From the NCBI GenBank assembly GCA_023333565.1, contig JAJKFH010004143.1, forward strand, positions 98,348 to 162,347: a stretch of 64,000 nt of DNA, given 5' to 3'. The position numbers were made by a program, and so were the translations under genes. Within the stretch, counting starts at the first letter, position 1, and each line of letters starts with the position of its first letter. This stretch comes from Puffinus mauretanicus (Eukaryota; Chordata; Aves; Procellariiformes; Procellariidae). Below, piece by piece: positions 1-30,685 of this stretch. The notes beneath the pieces were generated by a model, which worked only from the letters and a program-made list of their open reading frames with translations, had not been told where the DNA came from and did no database searches.

Positions 1-1339
1 AGCCCTCTCCTAGCTCCAAAGAGAAATGATACAAAAACCTGTGTCAGGGGACACAGGTAATGATCCAACTGCATTCCAAGTTCCATCAGTGTTATTGTGG
101 GGCAGGAGAGAGACAGGTAATCACTTGGTGACTACAGCATTTTTTCCTCTGCTATGCCAGACTTCAGCACATGGCTAATTTACACTAATGATCTGTTTGC
201 AAGTACAGACTAAATACAAAGAAGCCAAAGATGATGCAGACATCTTGGCGCTTTCAGATCTCTGCTAATGAAGCAGGATTACCAGGAATGTTTTCAGAGT
301 GAAGTTGAAGCACTGGGACTGATTCTCAGTTGCTGGCAGATTCTCACACTGCTGCAACAGCAGCACAAAGGGGATCTAAGGCCACCCTAAGGCAGCTGCT
401 GACAACTTTCTGTTGTAACCACGGGCTTGCCAGCATTTACGTGCAAAGCCAAATCTCGGTGGCAGACCCATACCCATATCCCTCCCTCATACCAGTACCA
501 TAAAGCAGCCACGTTTTTGCCATGCCAACCATGATTTAAAAAATTCTTCCTGCCACTATCTTCATCCTGCTTTTGTCACCACTTTCGTGGTTAAATTCAG
601 TGATATTTCTACTCTCTATGGTGATCGTACTCACTCTGTGCTCATGATGCACCCTCAGTCTCTCTTACAGCTTAGTACACTAAAACACTGTTCCTTCTCT
701 GTGACTCAGCTCAAATAGCTCAGTGCTAGTGATAGAGTCAAAATGAATTGGCTAGCGTGCCACCAAAATCTCATCGTTCCTAACCCCGTGTCCCCTGCTT
801 TCTTACTGCTACCTGTCATGATGAACCATGCCTACCAGCCCCAAAAGTCCCAATCCCCAAATCCATTCAGAATTGCATGGACAATATTGGACATCTGAGT
901 AGTTTCCCTCCAAAGGCGGAACTGGTATTTCTGGTTCTTCAGCAATTATTTTATTTGATCTTTGGTTAAAAATTACCCAGGTTATGACAGTCTGTGGAAC
1001 AGTATTTTCTGGCAGGTTTTGCCATATACAGGCGGAACCAGCACTGTGTTGTGCAAAACAGAGTGCACAGCAGGTCCTCTTACGCATTTTTAATTTTCCT
1101 GCTCTGCTTGGGAGCACGCAGGGCCTGGGAATGGATGTGTTTTTTTAATTGGCTCATAAAACCTGAAGCAAGTCCAAGTTGCCCTGAACTCTCTCAACTT
1201 TGGCTCAAATCCATTATTTGCAAGATTGTTTTTTTCAAGATTAAGAAAGCTGGAAGACAACCATGTATATGTATTTTTAAAAGTATTATAAAATTAATAT
1301 GTTGGTCTGAAAGTTCTTACTCTTTGCCTTGGTACATAC
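1..1339 (-). other. Intron 30 (part)
   Basis: It runs off the left edge. No exon 31 similarity and no repeat was recognised; the overlapping open frames on both strands around 800-1380 look like chance. Confidence 0.85.
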
Positions 1340-1441
1340 CGTCAGAGCGTACAGGAGACCTAGCCCCACAAACCCTGAGTTAGGCCCTTCGGTGATGGAA
1401 GTGACAGCCGCGGTCAGAACTATACAAGCACCAAGGTAATC
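1340..1441 (-). CDS. ABCC9: ABCC9 coding exon 30: TMD2, residues 1236-1269, last exon in the window
   Basis: This 102-base, phase 0-0 exon encodes [20 protein letters not shown] then [14 protein letters not shown]. It is the last extracellular turn and part of the final helix of TMD2. Acceptor CTCTCTCCAG, donor GTATGT. The next expected exon (TNYLNWVVRNLADLE region) is not in the 1339 bases to its left, so the rest of TMD2 and all of NBD2 lie off the edge. Confidence 0.96.
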
Positions 1442-11599
<10,158 letters not shown>

Positions 11600-12531
11600 C
11601 TAATAAAATGACAAATACATCAATCCTAGAAATAAAAATATATCTCTTTTTTCTGCTAGGAAGTTCCCAAGGTACTTTGTACTAATCAGCTAGTATGTCA
11701 CATCACTTATATTACATAATAATATTAATATAATCTTTGGGAAATAAAAGAACTATGATGGAACTGCAATTCATTAGGTTCACATAATTAGAAGATCTGG
11801 CAGTTCTAAGATCCCTCAACCTACTGATGAGTACCCTTCAAGACCTTGAAGTGATAGTACTTAGAACTGTGAAGATAGACTAACTGGACAAATACAAAAG
11901 TATGCAAATTGTTAGCCAAGAAACTCAGATAACCAAAGTAGAACCTCTCAAGAATTAAGGCATTTGAGAGATGTTGGAAAGTTCCACTTCATTAAGTTCA
12001 AGCACCACTAAAATTCCCAGAGCAAATCCTAAACTAATCTGCCAGGGCTATAACATGTTTAAGTCTTCTGAAAGTTTACTAAGTGGATTCCAGTGAGATA
12101 TTTGTATATATCAGTCAAATTTACAGCTATAAGCAGATTGTATTTAAGTAGTATATTTGAAGATCTTTTTTTTTTTTTTGGCAGGACATTACTGGACAGC
12201 CAGTACTTAGGAAAATGGGGTCATTGACTTAGGTGTTAAAAAATCCAGATGGAAAAGTTTAGTATGAGATTCCTTCCTTTGAAAAGTCAATCAATTTTCT
12301 AACCTCAAACATGCTTCTGTTTCAGTTTTGCATGTTTGAAAAGATTGATAAAATTTGATTTGTCTTATGTTTTATCATAAACAATTCATCCACCCTATAT
12401 AATAATCAATCTTACTATATCTATCTGTCTTTCCAATCTAGCTGGCTTCTAGATGAACAGCAAATAATTACTTTAGAACATTTTTTCTTTTTTTTGGCTG
12501 TCAAGCTGTCAAGCTCCAAGATATGGCCCAC
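11600..12531 (-). other. Intron 24
   Basis: It contains a T14 run at about 12166-12179 and an AT-rich centre. On the gene strand, codons stay open for some distance past the exon 24 donor, so a longer read-through form cannot be excluded from sequence alone. Confidence 0.8.
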
Positions 12532-12779
12532 CTTATTTGTGCTTTTAACATCATCAACGTTCCTGACTTCATTTGCATTGTCCATGGATGTCCACGTAGC
12601 AAGCCAATAGTCTATGGCCACTATAACTGAGTGTTTCAACAACTTTGAGAAAATCATCAGAAAGAGCAAGAAAAATCCTCCAGAGGTTAGGTATCTCCAG
12701 CAGGTTTTCCACGGCATCTTTGTTCTGAGCCTCAGGACAGTTGACATATTATCATCTTCATCTTCTTCCTCTTCTTCCT
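12532..12779 (-). CDS. ABCC9: ABCC9 coding exon 24: acidic tract and first TMD2 helix, residues 962-1044
   Basis: This 248-base exon begins with a run of six Glu, then [20 protein letters not shown]. With exon 23 the acidic run covers about residues 957-971. After CWRYLTSGG comes the first TMD2 helix ([20 protein letters not shown]), then [10 protein letters not shown] and an extracellular loop, [18 protein letters not shown]. That loop is clearly divergent from mammals, which I remember as shorter. The donor is GTGGGC. The end is fixed by the need for phase 0 and by homology of the next exon, so the last residues are slightly less certain. Confidence 0.94.
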
Positions 12780-14879
12780 CTGTGACTCAGACATTTGATC
12801 AAGTTAGCTTGGATTTGGTACTAAGAATTATACCTGGTTTTACTGGATTTGGTTGACTTTTTTGTTTTGAATTTTAATTTTAATGGTAAAATTAAATTTG
12901 TCATTTAAAAACAGCAAACACTTCAGACATATTTTCATAACACTTCCCTTGTGCTCTTTGAGCAACTCTATAGTCTGTCAGTCTTTGACTAGTTACAGTT
13001 TTGGTAATAAATATTTTTGTAAGTCAGGTCCTCAGTACTGACTATTTATAGTAGAGACTAGGCTTTTCCCAACCTGTTCAATTGCAGAGCAGAGCACTTT
13101 GGGTCACATGGAAGATTCTAGAAAGCCCTCCAAAGCTTTCCATCCAGATGCCCTGTCATCTGTTGCATGAAAGAACTCTATTTTTACTTTATTCCTGAGT
13201 CCAAAAGTTTTGTCTATATAAAAGAGCACAGCGGTGGGATTAATGTTTCTTCTAGTCCTACCTTTGACTATATGATAATTGTTCACATTATACTGAAATA
13301 CAATTCTGCTATGGGAAATATATTTTTCATAGATGCATAAACATTACATTTAAAAATCATTTTTTTTCCAGGTAATAAAAATATACATCACAGCCTTGCA
13401 GGCTGCACTTGGGGAAGGCAAATGTTGACCTGCTTTTGACAGCCCTGAACTGACAGCATTTCCACCCATTTCTGATTTTGATCATTAAAAATGAATTAGC
13501 GAGTGATTTGAAAGTGGAAATTCTACACTTTTTGGGACACAGAGACTTTGTGTACATTCCCTAGGTCACATAATAAGTGTGGATGCACTTATGCAATGTC
13601 AGGTTGTATTTCTGCCCTGAAGTTACTGATATGTGTTTTATGATCTTAATGATGCTTTTTGCAGGCATTCTGTGGACTATATGGACATGTCGTTTTTTCC
13701 CCGTGTTTTCTATCTTACCCCACAAAGAAGATATAGGTTTTTGGCAAGGCTTTCTTGACAGACCAGAAGGAGGAGCTTGGGAATGACCTCAATTTAAACT
13801 CCTCCAAGAATTTAACTGATAAAGTGTACTGATGACTGGACATAGTAAGAGGTGTTCTGCTCAGCTCTGCCAAATAAACATGAAGCCAACATAATATTTC
13901 CATCTCAGGGGCTTTAGGGTCCAGCTCTGCCTGTTGTGCAGTGATTGGAAATCTCTTCAAAATGGAGCAATCCAGGACCTACAGACCTATGACTTAAGAT
14001 GACAATCCATCATGAGCATTGCGAGATGAAACACAAGGCAGCAGTAAAGAGCCTGCTAATAGCTCGTGTTTATTCTGCGATCACTCCAGCCAACATCGCC
14101 ATGATAATCTCTGCAATTAGTGCTGCTGTTGAGTTAAGGTGAAGCCTACAGTTCACCTCTTCTCTTCCCTGGCACAAACTTACTGCTTGCCAGGACCGAC
14201 TGGCGTGGTTTAGCATCCCAGGGATGTTCTTGATGGGTCTTGTTGACAGCTGCCAATATCCAACCATGTGTCGCCCTCTGCCCCTCATCACGCTTTAAAA
14301 GTGACATGAATCTGAATCTGCAGCCTCTAAAACCACCGAGATTTGGGGGGAACAAGAAGCTAAGCTTGAGAAAAAAGCCTAAAATTTCTCCCATAAATAG
14401 TCTCAGCTAAAAAAAAAGCAGATTAACTCCATATCCAAAAAGGATTTGAAAATAGCTACAAGTTTGATCACATGGTGATATATCAAGAGTTCAGAACAGA
14501 TATCTCATGAGGGACACGGCTACAGATGATGTAACATTATTGTGCCAATGACTAGGCAGAGATACCTCAATTTGCATTAATAACAATTCTTACCGTTGTT
14601 TTACTTCTATCTCACCCCTCACTACCTCCGGGCAGTATGAGTTAGCAAAGAAATTAACTTGTTTTGGTACACCTTATCCTTGCACAATGTTTAGAGAAAT
14701 CTATGGAGAATCTCTTAAACAAGTCATATTCTAAATAGGTCAAAGTATTGGACTTTCCACTGTTATTACCAAGTGTCATCAACATCTTCATACTTCGTTG
14801 CTAAGAACTGCCAGCTGTTCAAGTGGAAAGGCAATGATATATGGTAATAGAATAAATAAAGCAAAATGATAAAACATAC
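12780..14879 (-). other. Intron 23
   Basis: 2.1 kb between the two halves of the acidic tract. Open frames on both strands at about 13580-14390 have no recognisable family. Confidence 0.85.
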
Positions 14880-14976
14880 CTTCATCTTCATCTTCCAGTT
14901 GTGATTTGGATTCTCTGGGGTACATGGCCCTTCTAAGAGTTTTTCTCTCAAGAGTAGTTTGGTCAGCTTCCATATC
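14880..14976 (-). CDS. ABCC9: ABCC9 coding exon 23: linker after NBD1, residues 930-962
   Basis: This 97-base exon encodes [20 protein letters not shown] then [12 protein letters not shown] and one base of a Glu codon. The first half is a charged linker that follows NBD1. The end opens the acidic Glu/Asp (ED) tract that in SUR2A has been linked to coupling between the nucleotide domains and the channel. Acceptor TTATTACAG, donor GTATGT. Confidence 0.96.
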
Positions 14977-17400
<2,424 letters not shown>

Positions 17401-17894
17401 CTAATGAGTATAATGGATAAGAAATATGCATCTTTGAATAAACATTATGATAGGACTTTGGAAATGTGATTTGTTACAATTATACAGCGTTCCAATAAAA
17501 ATAAAAAGCTTCATTAAAATGCTAATCCTGTTGATAAACAAGCATAATCCTCATATAATATCAGAAGAAAAATGATCATTCAGCAACTAATCATGGATAA
17601 ATGTAAATTATGAAGAGCTTCTCTAAGCACAGCAGGCTTCTTAGATTGAAAAATGCAACCAATACTAGCATCAAATTCTGCAAGCAAAATATAGGAGACT
17701 TTGATCAAAAATGCCATTTGAGAAACAGCTGAAGAAGGAATAAAGTTTTCAACTTTTTTTGCAGTAACCCCTGATGAATTACAATTATTTACAAGGCTGG
17801 CAGCCCAGCACAGACTAGATCTGTCTAAGTGACATCAGAGAGCACCTTCTTAATACATAGGCTAAGCAGACATAAAAGCATTCATATTATTTAC
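17401..17894 (-). other. Intron 19
   Basis: 494 bases; carries copy A of the 29-base repeat. Confidence 0.85.
17569..17597. repeat. 29-base dispersed repeat, copy A
   Basis: The word AAAATGATCATTCAGCAACT continues AATCATGGA and recurs with one mismatch at 18116-18144. The two copies flank exon 19, one in each neighbouring intron, in the same orientation. Confidence 0.85.
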
Positions 17895-17979
17895 CCTTTC
17901 TCCAATTTCTGTCTGATCACCAAATGGTAGTAAGTCAATGTCAGGCTGCAGAGAGCATGCATCTGTAACAGCTTTGTAC
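17895..17979 (-). CDS. ABCC9: ABCC9 coding exon 19: NBD1 helical subdomain, residues 786-814
   Basis: This 85-base exon encodes [21 protein letters not shown] then DQTEIGER. It is the alpha-helical subdomain of NBD1, leading into the signature motif of the next exon. The [15 protein letters not shown] phrase is typical of ABCC NBD1. It ends in phase 0 before GTAAAT. A 29-base sequence is repeated nearly perfectly in the introns on either side. Confidence 0.96.
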
Positions 17980-21059
<3,080 letters not shown>

Positions 21060-21098
21060 CTTCTGGATGCTTCAAAAGAAGGTTCAGTTTCATTTACA
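21060..21098 (-). CDS. ABCC9: ABCC9 coding exon 17: 39-base optional exon, residues 739-752
   Basis: I found this exon by looking for the mammalian 13-residue insert. It encodes N-VNETEPSFEASR-S between split Asn and Ser codons, has acceptor CTTACAG and donor GTATTA, and is exactly 39 bases. Mammalian SUR2 has the near-identical VNESEPSFEATR here. Skipping that exon is reported to change the channel's nucleotide sensitivity. Without exon 17, exon 16 joins exon 18 in frame. The donor is weak, which fits alternative use. It lies 5.1 kb from exon 16 and 1.6 kb from exon 18. Confidence 0.94.
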
Positions 21099-26464
<5,366 letters not shown>

Positions 26465-27246
26465 CTATGCAAATGGGCAATATTGCATGTATTCATCTAT
26501 GGAAATATACATTAATGGACAGTACAATTACACACTAATCTCTGAAGGAATGAGACTATTGCTTTGACAGATATTATCATACATTATATGGGAGTGTGTT
26601 ACTTTATGGAAGTTATTTAGGGTTAAATGATATAAAGTGGGAAGTGATTATTCAGTCTGTGGTTCCATAAAAATTCTGGCCAATCTAAAAAGTGACTGCA
26701 ACTGAAAGAAGATCCATTACTCTTTTCTGCCTTGCTGTACTCCTTCTTCCCCCACTACCACTTTCCTACCTTCAGTCCTACTCTGTAGTGGCAATGGTTC
26801 TTCTCAGATCTTCCCATTAACTAATGGAACTCAGTAACTGTGCTAGCTAGTGCATTTGCCAGGTAAGCTTCTCACCAGCTGGGGAGTTAATGGTCTCATT
26901 CCTTCTAAAGGAGGTACAATCGTAGACTGGCTCACCCAGCTTGCAAACCCACGGCCTTAGATTGTAAACTCCTTGGAGCAAAGACCTTCTGCTGGTGTTG
27001 TATGTTGCACTGGGCCAGCACAAAGAAGTGTTGTTTATCCCTGTATAGGACATCTAATGCTACAGTATATAGACTTTCGGATTGCATATAGTACTTTGGA
27101 ATTACTTAATAACTATGTGATATCGAAGACGTGTCAACCTAATGTAATAAGCTATTTTAAAACTAAGCACTTGATAGATATAGAAATAAAATATAAGACT
27201 ATTTAATAACATGAAATACCAACAGAAAGTGCTAGGAATTTTACAG

Positions 27247-27282
27247 TACTACTACTACTACTACTACTACTATTACTACTAC
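27247..27282. repeat. (TAC)n microsatellite
   Basis: Eight perfect TAC units are followed by one TAT and three more TAC units, within intron 15. It is probably length-polymorphic. Confidence 0.95.
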
Positions 27283-27407
27283 TAATTTGCTACTTTTCGC
27301 ACTTGCCATGTAAGTCTTCCAAAACAAATCAATGTTTTGTAAACCTGTGAAACTCCTAGACAAAAGACATTAAGGATGCAAGAAATGACAGGAGCTCAGC
27401 TGGACAC

Positions 27408-27438
27408 AGAGAAATTCATTGAAAGAGAAATTCATTGA
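27408..27438. repeat. 15-base tandem duplication
   Basis: AGAGAAATTCATTGA occurs at 27408-27422 and again at 27424-27438 in intron 15. It lies close to the TAC microsatellite and does not touch an exon. Confidence 0.85.
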
Positions 27439-27986
27439 GGATTTCTTGACAGACAAACTGCGTGAGGCTCAAGGAATTCTCTGAGATGAAAATAGCTGTG
27501 AACTGGGAGACCGTAATGTTGAAGAATGGTAGGAGAAGTATAATATATGACTGCTGTGTCCCTGAGCACCCACTGGTAGCCACTGCTGGAGATAAAATAA
27601 TGAATTGGATGGACCCTTGGTTTGAATGAGTCTGGAGTTCTCTCTCTTTCTTTTTTTTAATTTGTCTATTAAAAATAATAATGATTTTTTTGCAACCATC
27701 TTTTCATATTTATTCTTACTCTTGACTTTGTTCCTGCTGTTATAAAAACTATATAAACTATATAAGTATATGAAAACCATGTTATTTTTTGTTTATTTAT
27801 AGTACTTTAGGTTAATGATATAGCTGTACGACCAATAGAGTTCATGACCTTGTATACATTTTTAACCTTCATTTTTTCTTATAAAAATCTAAATGTGTGG
27901 TTTTGTGCTTTTCACAACACCAAGAAATGGTATTAGTAGCAATTTGATATTACATAATCCATGTTTAAGGTGTGCATTTATCCTAC

Positions 27987-28059
27987 CTGTTGGGATTCTG
28001 ATGTTTATATTGGACAATGTAGCTAAACCACTTCCCCATGAAAAGTATCCATTGGTCAC
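27987..28059 (-). CDS. ABCC9: ABCC9 coding exon 15: first strands of NBD1, residues 680-704
   Basis: This 73-base exon encodes VTNGYFSWGSGLATLSNINI then RIPTG (the last Gly split). The aromatic YFSW corresponds to the A-loop region that stacks on adenine in ABC domains. Acceptor TTGTTTTGTAG, donor GTAGGA. The split Gly continues directly into the Walker A exon. Confidence 0.96.
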
Positions 28060-29003
28060 CTACAAAACAATTACCACATGTCAGCTATATAAACACATGA
28101 GGGAAAAAAATAGAATGTCTAGTTTGGATTTAAAATATGTTACTAAAATAAATCTGTGATTAATAGACCTGGTGAGGTATGCTCATACACAAAAAAAGCA
28201 AGTTCGGTTAGTAAAGATTGCCAAACTCAGAAAAGTTTGTGAATAAGTTATATACATAAATACATATACTGTATGAAATGCAATAAAGGGATGATCTTGA
28301 GTTGAACTCTATTTACCAAACACTTTCATTCTGTCAAGTATAAGATTAAAGACTAAGAATAATGATTACAAGACCTCACAGGTGACAATCTAAATAGCAT
28401 AGCTTACCAAGGAATGAATCATTCTGCATATTGTGATATATGGCCCCTTGTGAATGTATTCCCAAAGCACAAATTGAATATTCACGAAGTTTATGCTGGA
28501 CATAAAAAAATGTTCCCCAGTAGACTATAGCCTTTTTGTGCATACTTCCTTTGGAGTCGACAGGGCCATGAAACATTCTTTGCACAGAGCACATATGTGG
28601 GGAAAAATTGGCCAACATGACTTAAAATAATGTCATAATAAATGCCACGTCATAATAAATGTCAAAAATTGACTCAAAAGTTTTGATCTTGGTTCTAAGA
28701 GTGAACGAGAAGTGCATGAAGAGAAAGTCTAAAAAATCTATATTAATTTCTGCATATCAGATTATCTAAGTTTTAGATTCATGATGCCTCTTTGTTTCCT
28801 TAGAAGACAGGGAATCACTATAAAAAGCTGGTCTGAAGTGAATTCTTCTCACTCTATTTTTGACTAAAGTGCTGATTTGTTTAAGGGCTTGTTCTTGCAA
28901 TGGACAATCTGCCTTTGGAAGAACAGCAGCAATTGGGCATTATCTGGTACTGTTGCAGGAGGACCTGGTCCTCATAAAGAATGAGACGATGCTTTCAAAC
29001 CAC
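28060..29003 (-). other. Intron 14
   Basis: 944 bases; the word GTCATAATAAATG occurs twice near 28630-28665. Nothing else. Confidence 0.85.
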
Positions 29004-29114
29004 CTTGATTGCGATGTCATCTAACTCCACAGGACGTGTTTGCTTCCTTGTTGGCTGTTCATAACTTTCAAGCTGATACCTCAAGGGCTGCCTCCTGTTG
29101 ATGGCCTTGGTGTG
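29004..29114 (-). CDS. ABCC9: ABCC9 coding exon 14: variable linker before NBD1, residues 643-679
   Basis: This 111-base, phase 0-0 exon encodes HTKAINRRQPLRYQLESYEQ and PTRKQTRPVELDDIAIK. It is basic and Gln-rich and ends at the first strand of NBD1 (DIAIK). Because it is a whole number of codons it can be skipped without a frameshift; skipping of the equivalent exon is known for mammalian SUR2 transcripts. Acceptor ACTATGTAG, donor GTGGTT, which is a weak match and fits optional use. Confidence 0.95.
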
Positions 29115-30576
29115 CTACATAGTGAAATGAAGAAAGGAGGAAAGTTGGAATTCTCAAGAGAGGTCAGCATTTGGTTCCCTATAAAATAGACAATCCATTC
29201 CCTTTCCTCCTACCATTCTAGGTCACAAGAAGAAACCAGAAATATGTGTGATAATACAGACACGATACTGTGATGCCCATATTGTAATGTTTTATACACC
29301 CTTAAGTGAAGCACAGGAAATATCTGATTTTCAGTTTCCCACACATAACCATCTCAAATTTCAGCTCTGTCATCCTTCTCAAACCACTAGGTAAGTCTAC
29401 CCTACCTGAGGTAGCTCCAGACAAAGCTGTGTCAGTAAAAGTATAATGACATGCAGAGTTACCAGTTTGATTCTTGGAAGCAGAATAGCTGCAGGAGTGA
29501 GAAGCATATCAAATCAGCTTGTGCAGAGCACTTCACTAACGCATAATAGCGACTGTGGAGCTAGCTCATTCAGAGCTACCTGTGGCATTTGTAAGTGCCA
29601 CTGTATTGAGCTGAATCAGCGTAATCTTAGTGATTCCGTAGAGCAGGGCTGTCTACAGTGAATGATTTAACTTTTCCAGATACTACCTTTATTTTTCCCT
29701 CTGCCCATAATCTAGACTTTGTCTGTTTCTCTCTGTAGGGCTGGGCAAAAGGTGGACAAGAGAAGCAAAATAAATGCTGAAACAATTTCATTTTTGTTTC
29801 CTTTGTTATAGCTGTTAAGCCAGAAATACAAGAAAAATGTTGTTTCAGGTTGGCAAACTAATTTAATTCAGCTCAGAATAAAACTTATTTTGTGCTAATC
29901 CTTTCTTTCTGTTGCTGTCTTCAAGTTTCAGTCACATTTCAAGTGATATAATCAGTTTGAAACAGTTGAAAAACATCAAAATGAAAAAATATCTTTTCCC
30001 AAATCATCTCCCTTTTTTTTTTTTCCTTCAAATTTTACTCAAATTCATTATATGTTTAGCAGTCCAGAAACAGCATTTTGGAATGAATTCCTACTTCACA
30101 AAGTTTGGTGTTGTTTTTCCCACCTCCAATTCAGAATTTCCCAGAGCAGGAATCGGTTCTACCTAAAGATGCCCAACATAGGATGGGTTGTACTGGGAAC
30201 ATACAGTACAAACCCCACAACCACAGGAAACACACCTGAGCCTCTTGTAAAAACTGAGAAGGATGAATTTGAACCATGTGTAAATGCGTGGATATGTTAT
30301 GGGGTTTTTATTATTACTGGCACTTCAGCAATGCTTAAATGTGTTTGGGGACCCTTCATGTCATAGAAACACAGAGATCTTGACATAGAAGAGGCAAAAC
30401 TGGGCAAGAAGAGGCAAAACTTGACATAGAAGAGGCAAAACTTGACATAGAAGAGGCAAAACTTAGGCTCAGGCTAGAAGCCAAAACTTCCGAGCCCTAT
30501 CAGCTAGTCCATTGGCCTTGTACGGGGCTATATGGCCTCTCTGCTTTGAAACTCAGTGTCATAAAACAGAACTTAC
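29115..30576 (-). other. Intron 13
   Basis: Contains the 21-base minisatellite and a T run near 30012-30024. Confidence 0.85.
30380..30462. repeat. 21-base minisatellite, four copies
   Basis: The unit TTGACATAGAAGAGGCAAAAC occurs at 30380-30400, 30421-30441 and 30442-30462 without change. A 20-base variant starting TGGGCAAGAAG sits at 30401-30420. It lies in intron 13, 114 bases past the exon 13 donor on the gene strand. Identical copies suggest recent expansion. Confidence 0.9.
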
Positions 30577-30685
30577 AAGTCCTGTGTGCTTCTTACAGGA
30601 TTCATAAGCTACAGAGCTGTCCCCACCTCTCCAGCTGTCTTCTCCAATCTCATCACTCAGGAGAAACTCATTCAGCTTCTGTACA
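30577..30685 (-). CDS. ABCC9: ABCC9 coding exon 13: TMD1-NBD1 linker, residues 606-642
   Basis: This 109-base exon encodes [19 protein letters not shown] followed by [18 protein letters not shown]. It is the exit helix from TMD1 ([13 protein letters not shown], strongly conserved) and the start of the variable cytosolic linker towards NBD1. It ends on a full Leu codon before GTAAGT. A 21-base minisatellite lies just over 100 bases beyond its donor. Confidence 0.96.

Noticed and set aside
809..1383. Exon 31 of ABCC9 or an antisense gene left of exon 30
   Set aside because: None of the six frames resembles the expected TNYLNWVVRNLADLE segment, and the open frames there match no family.
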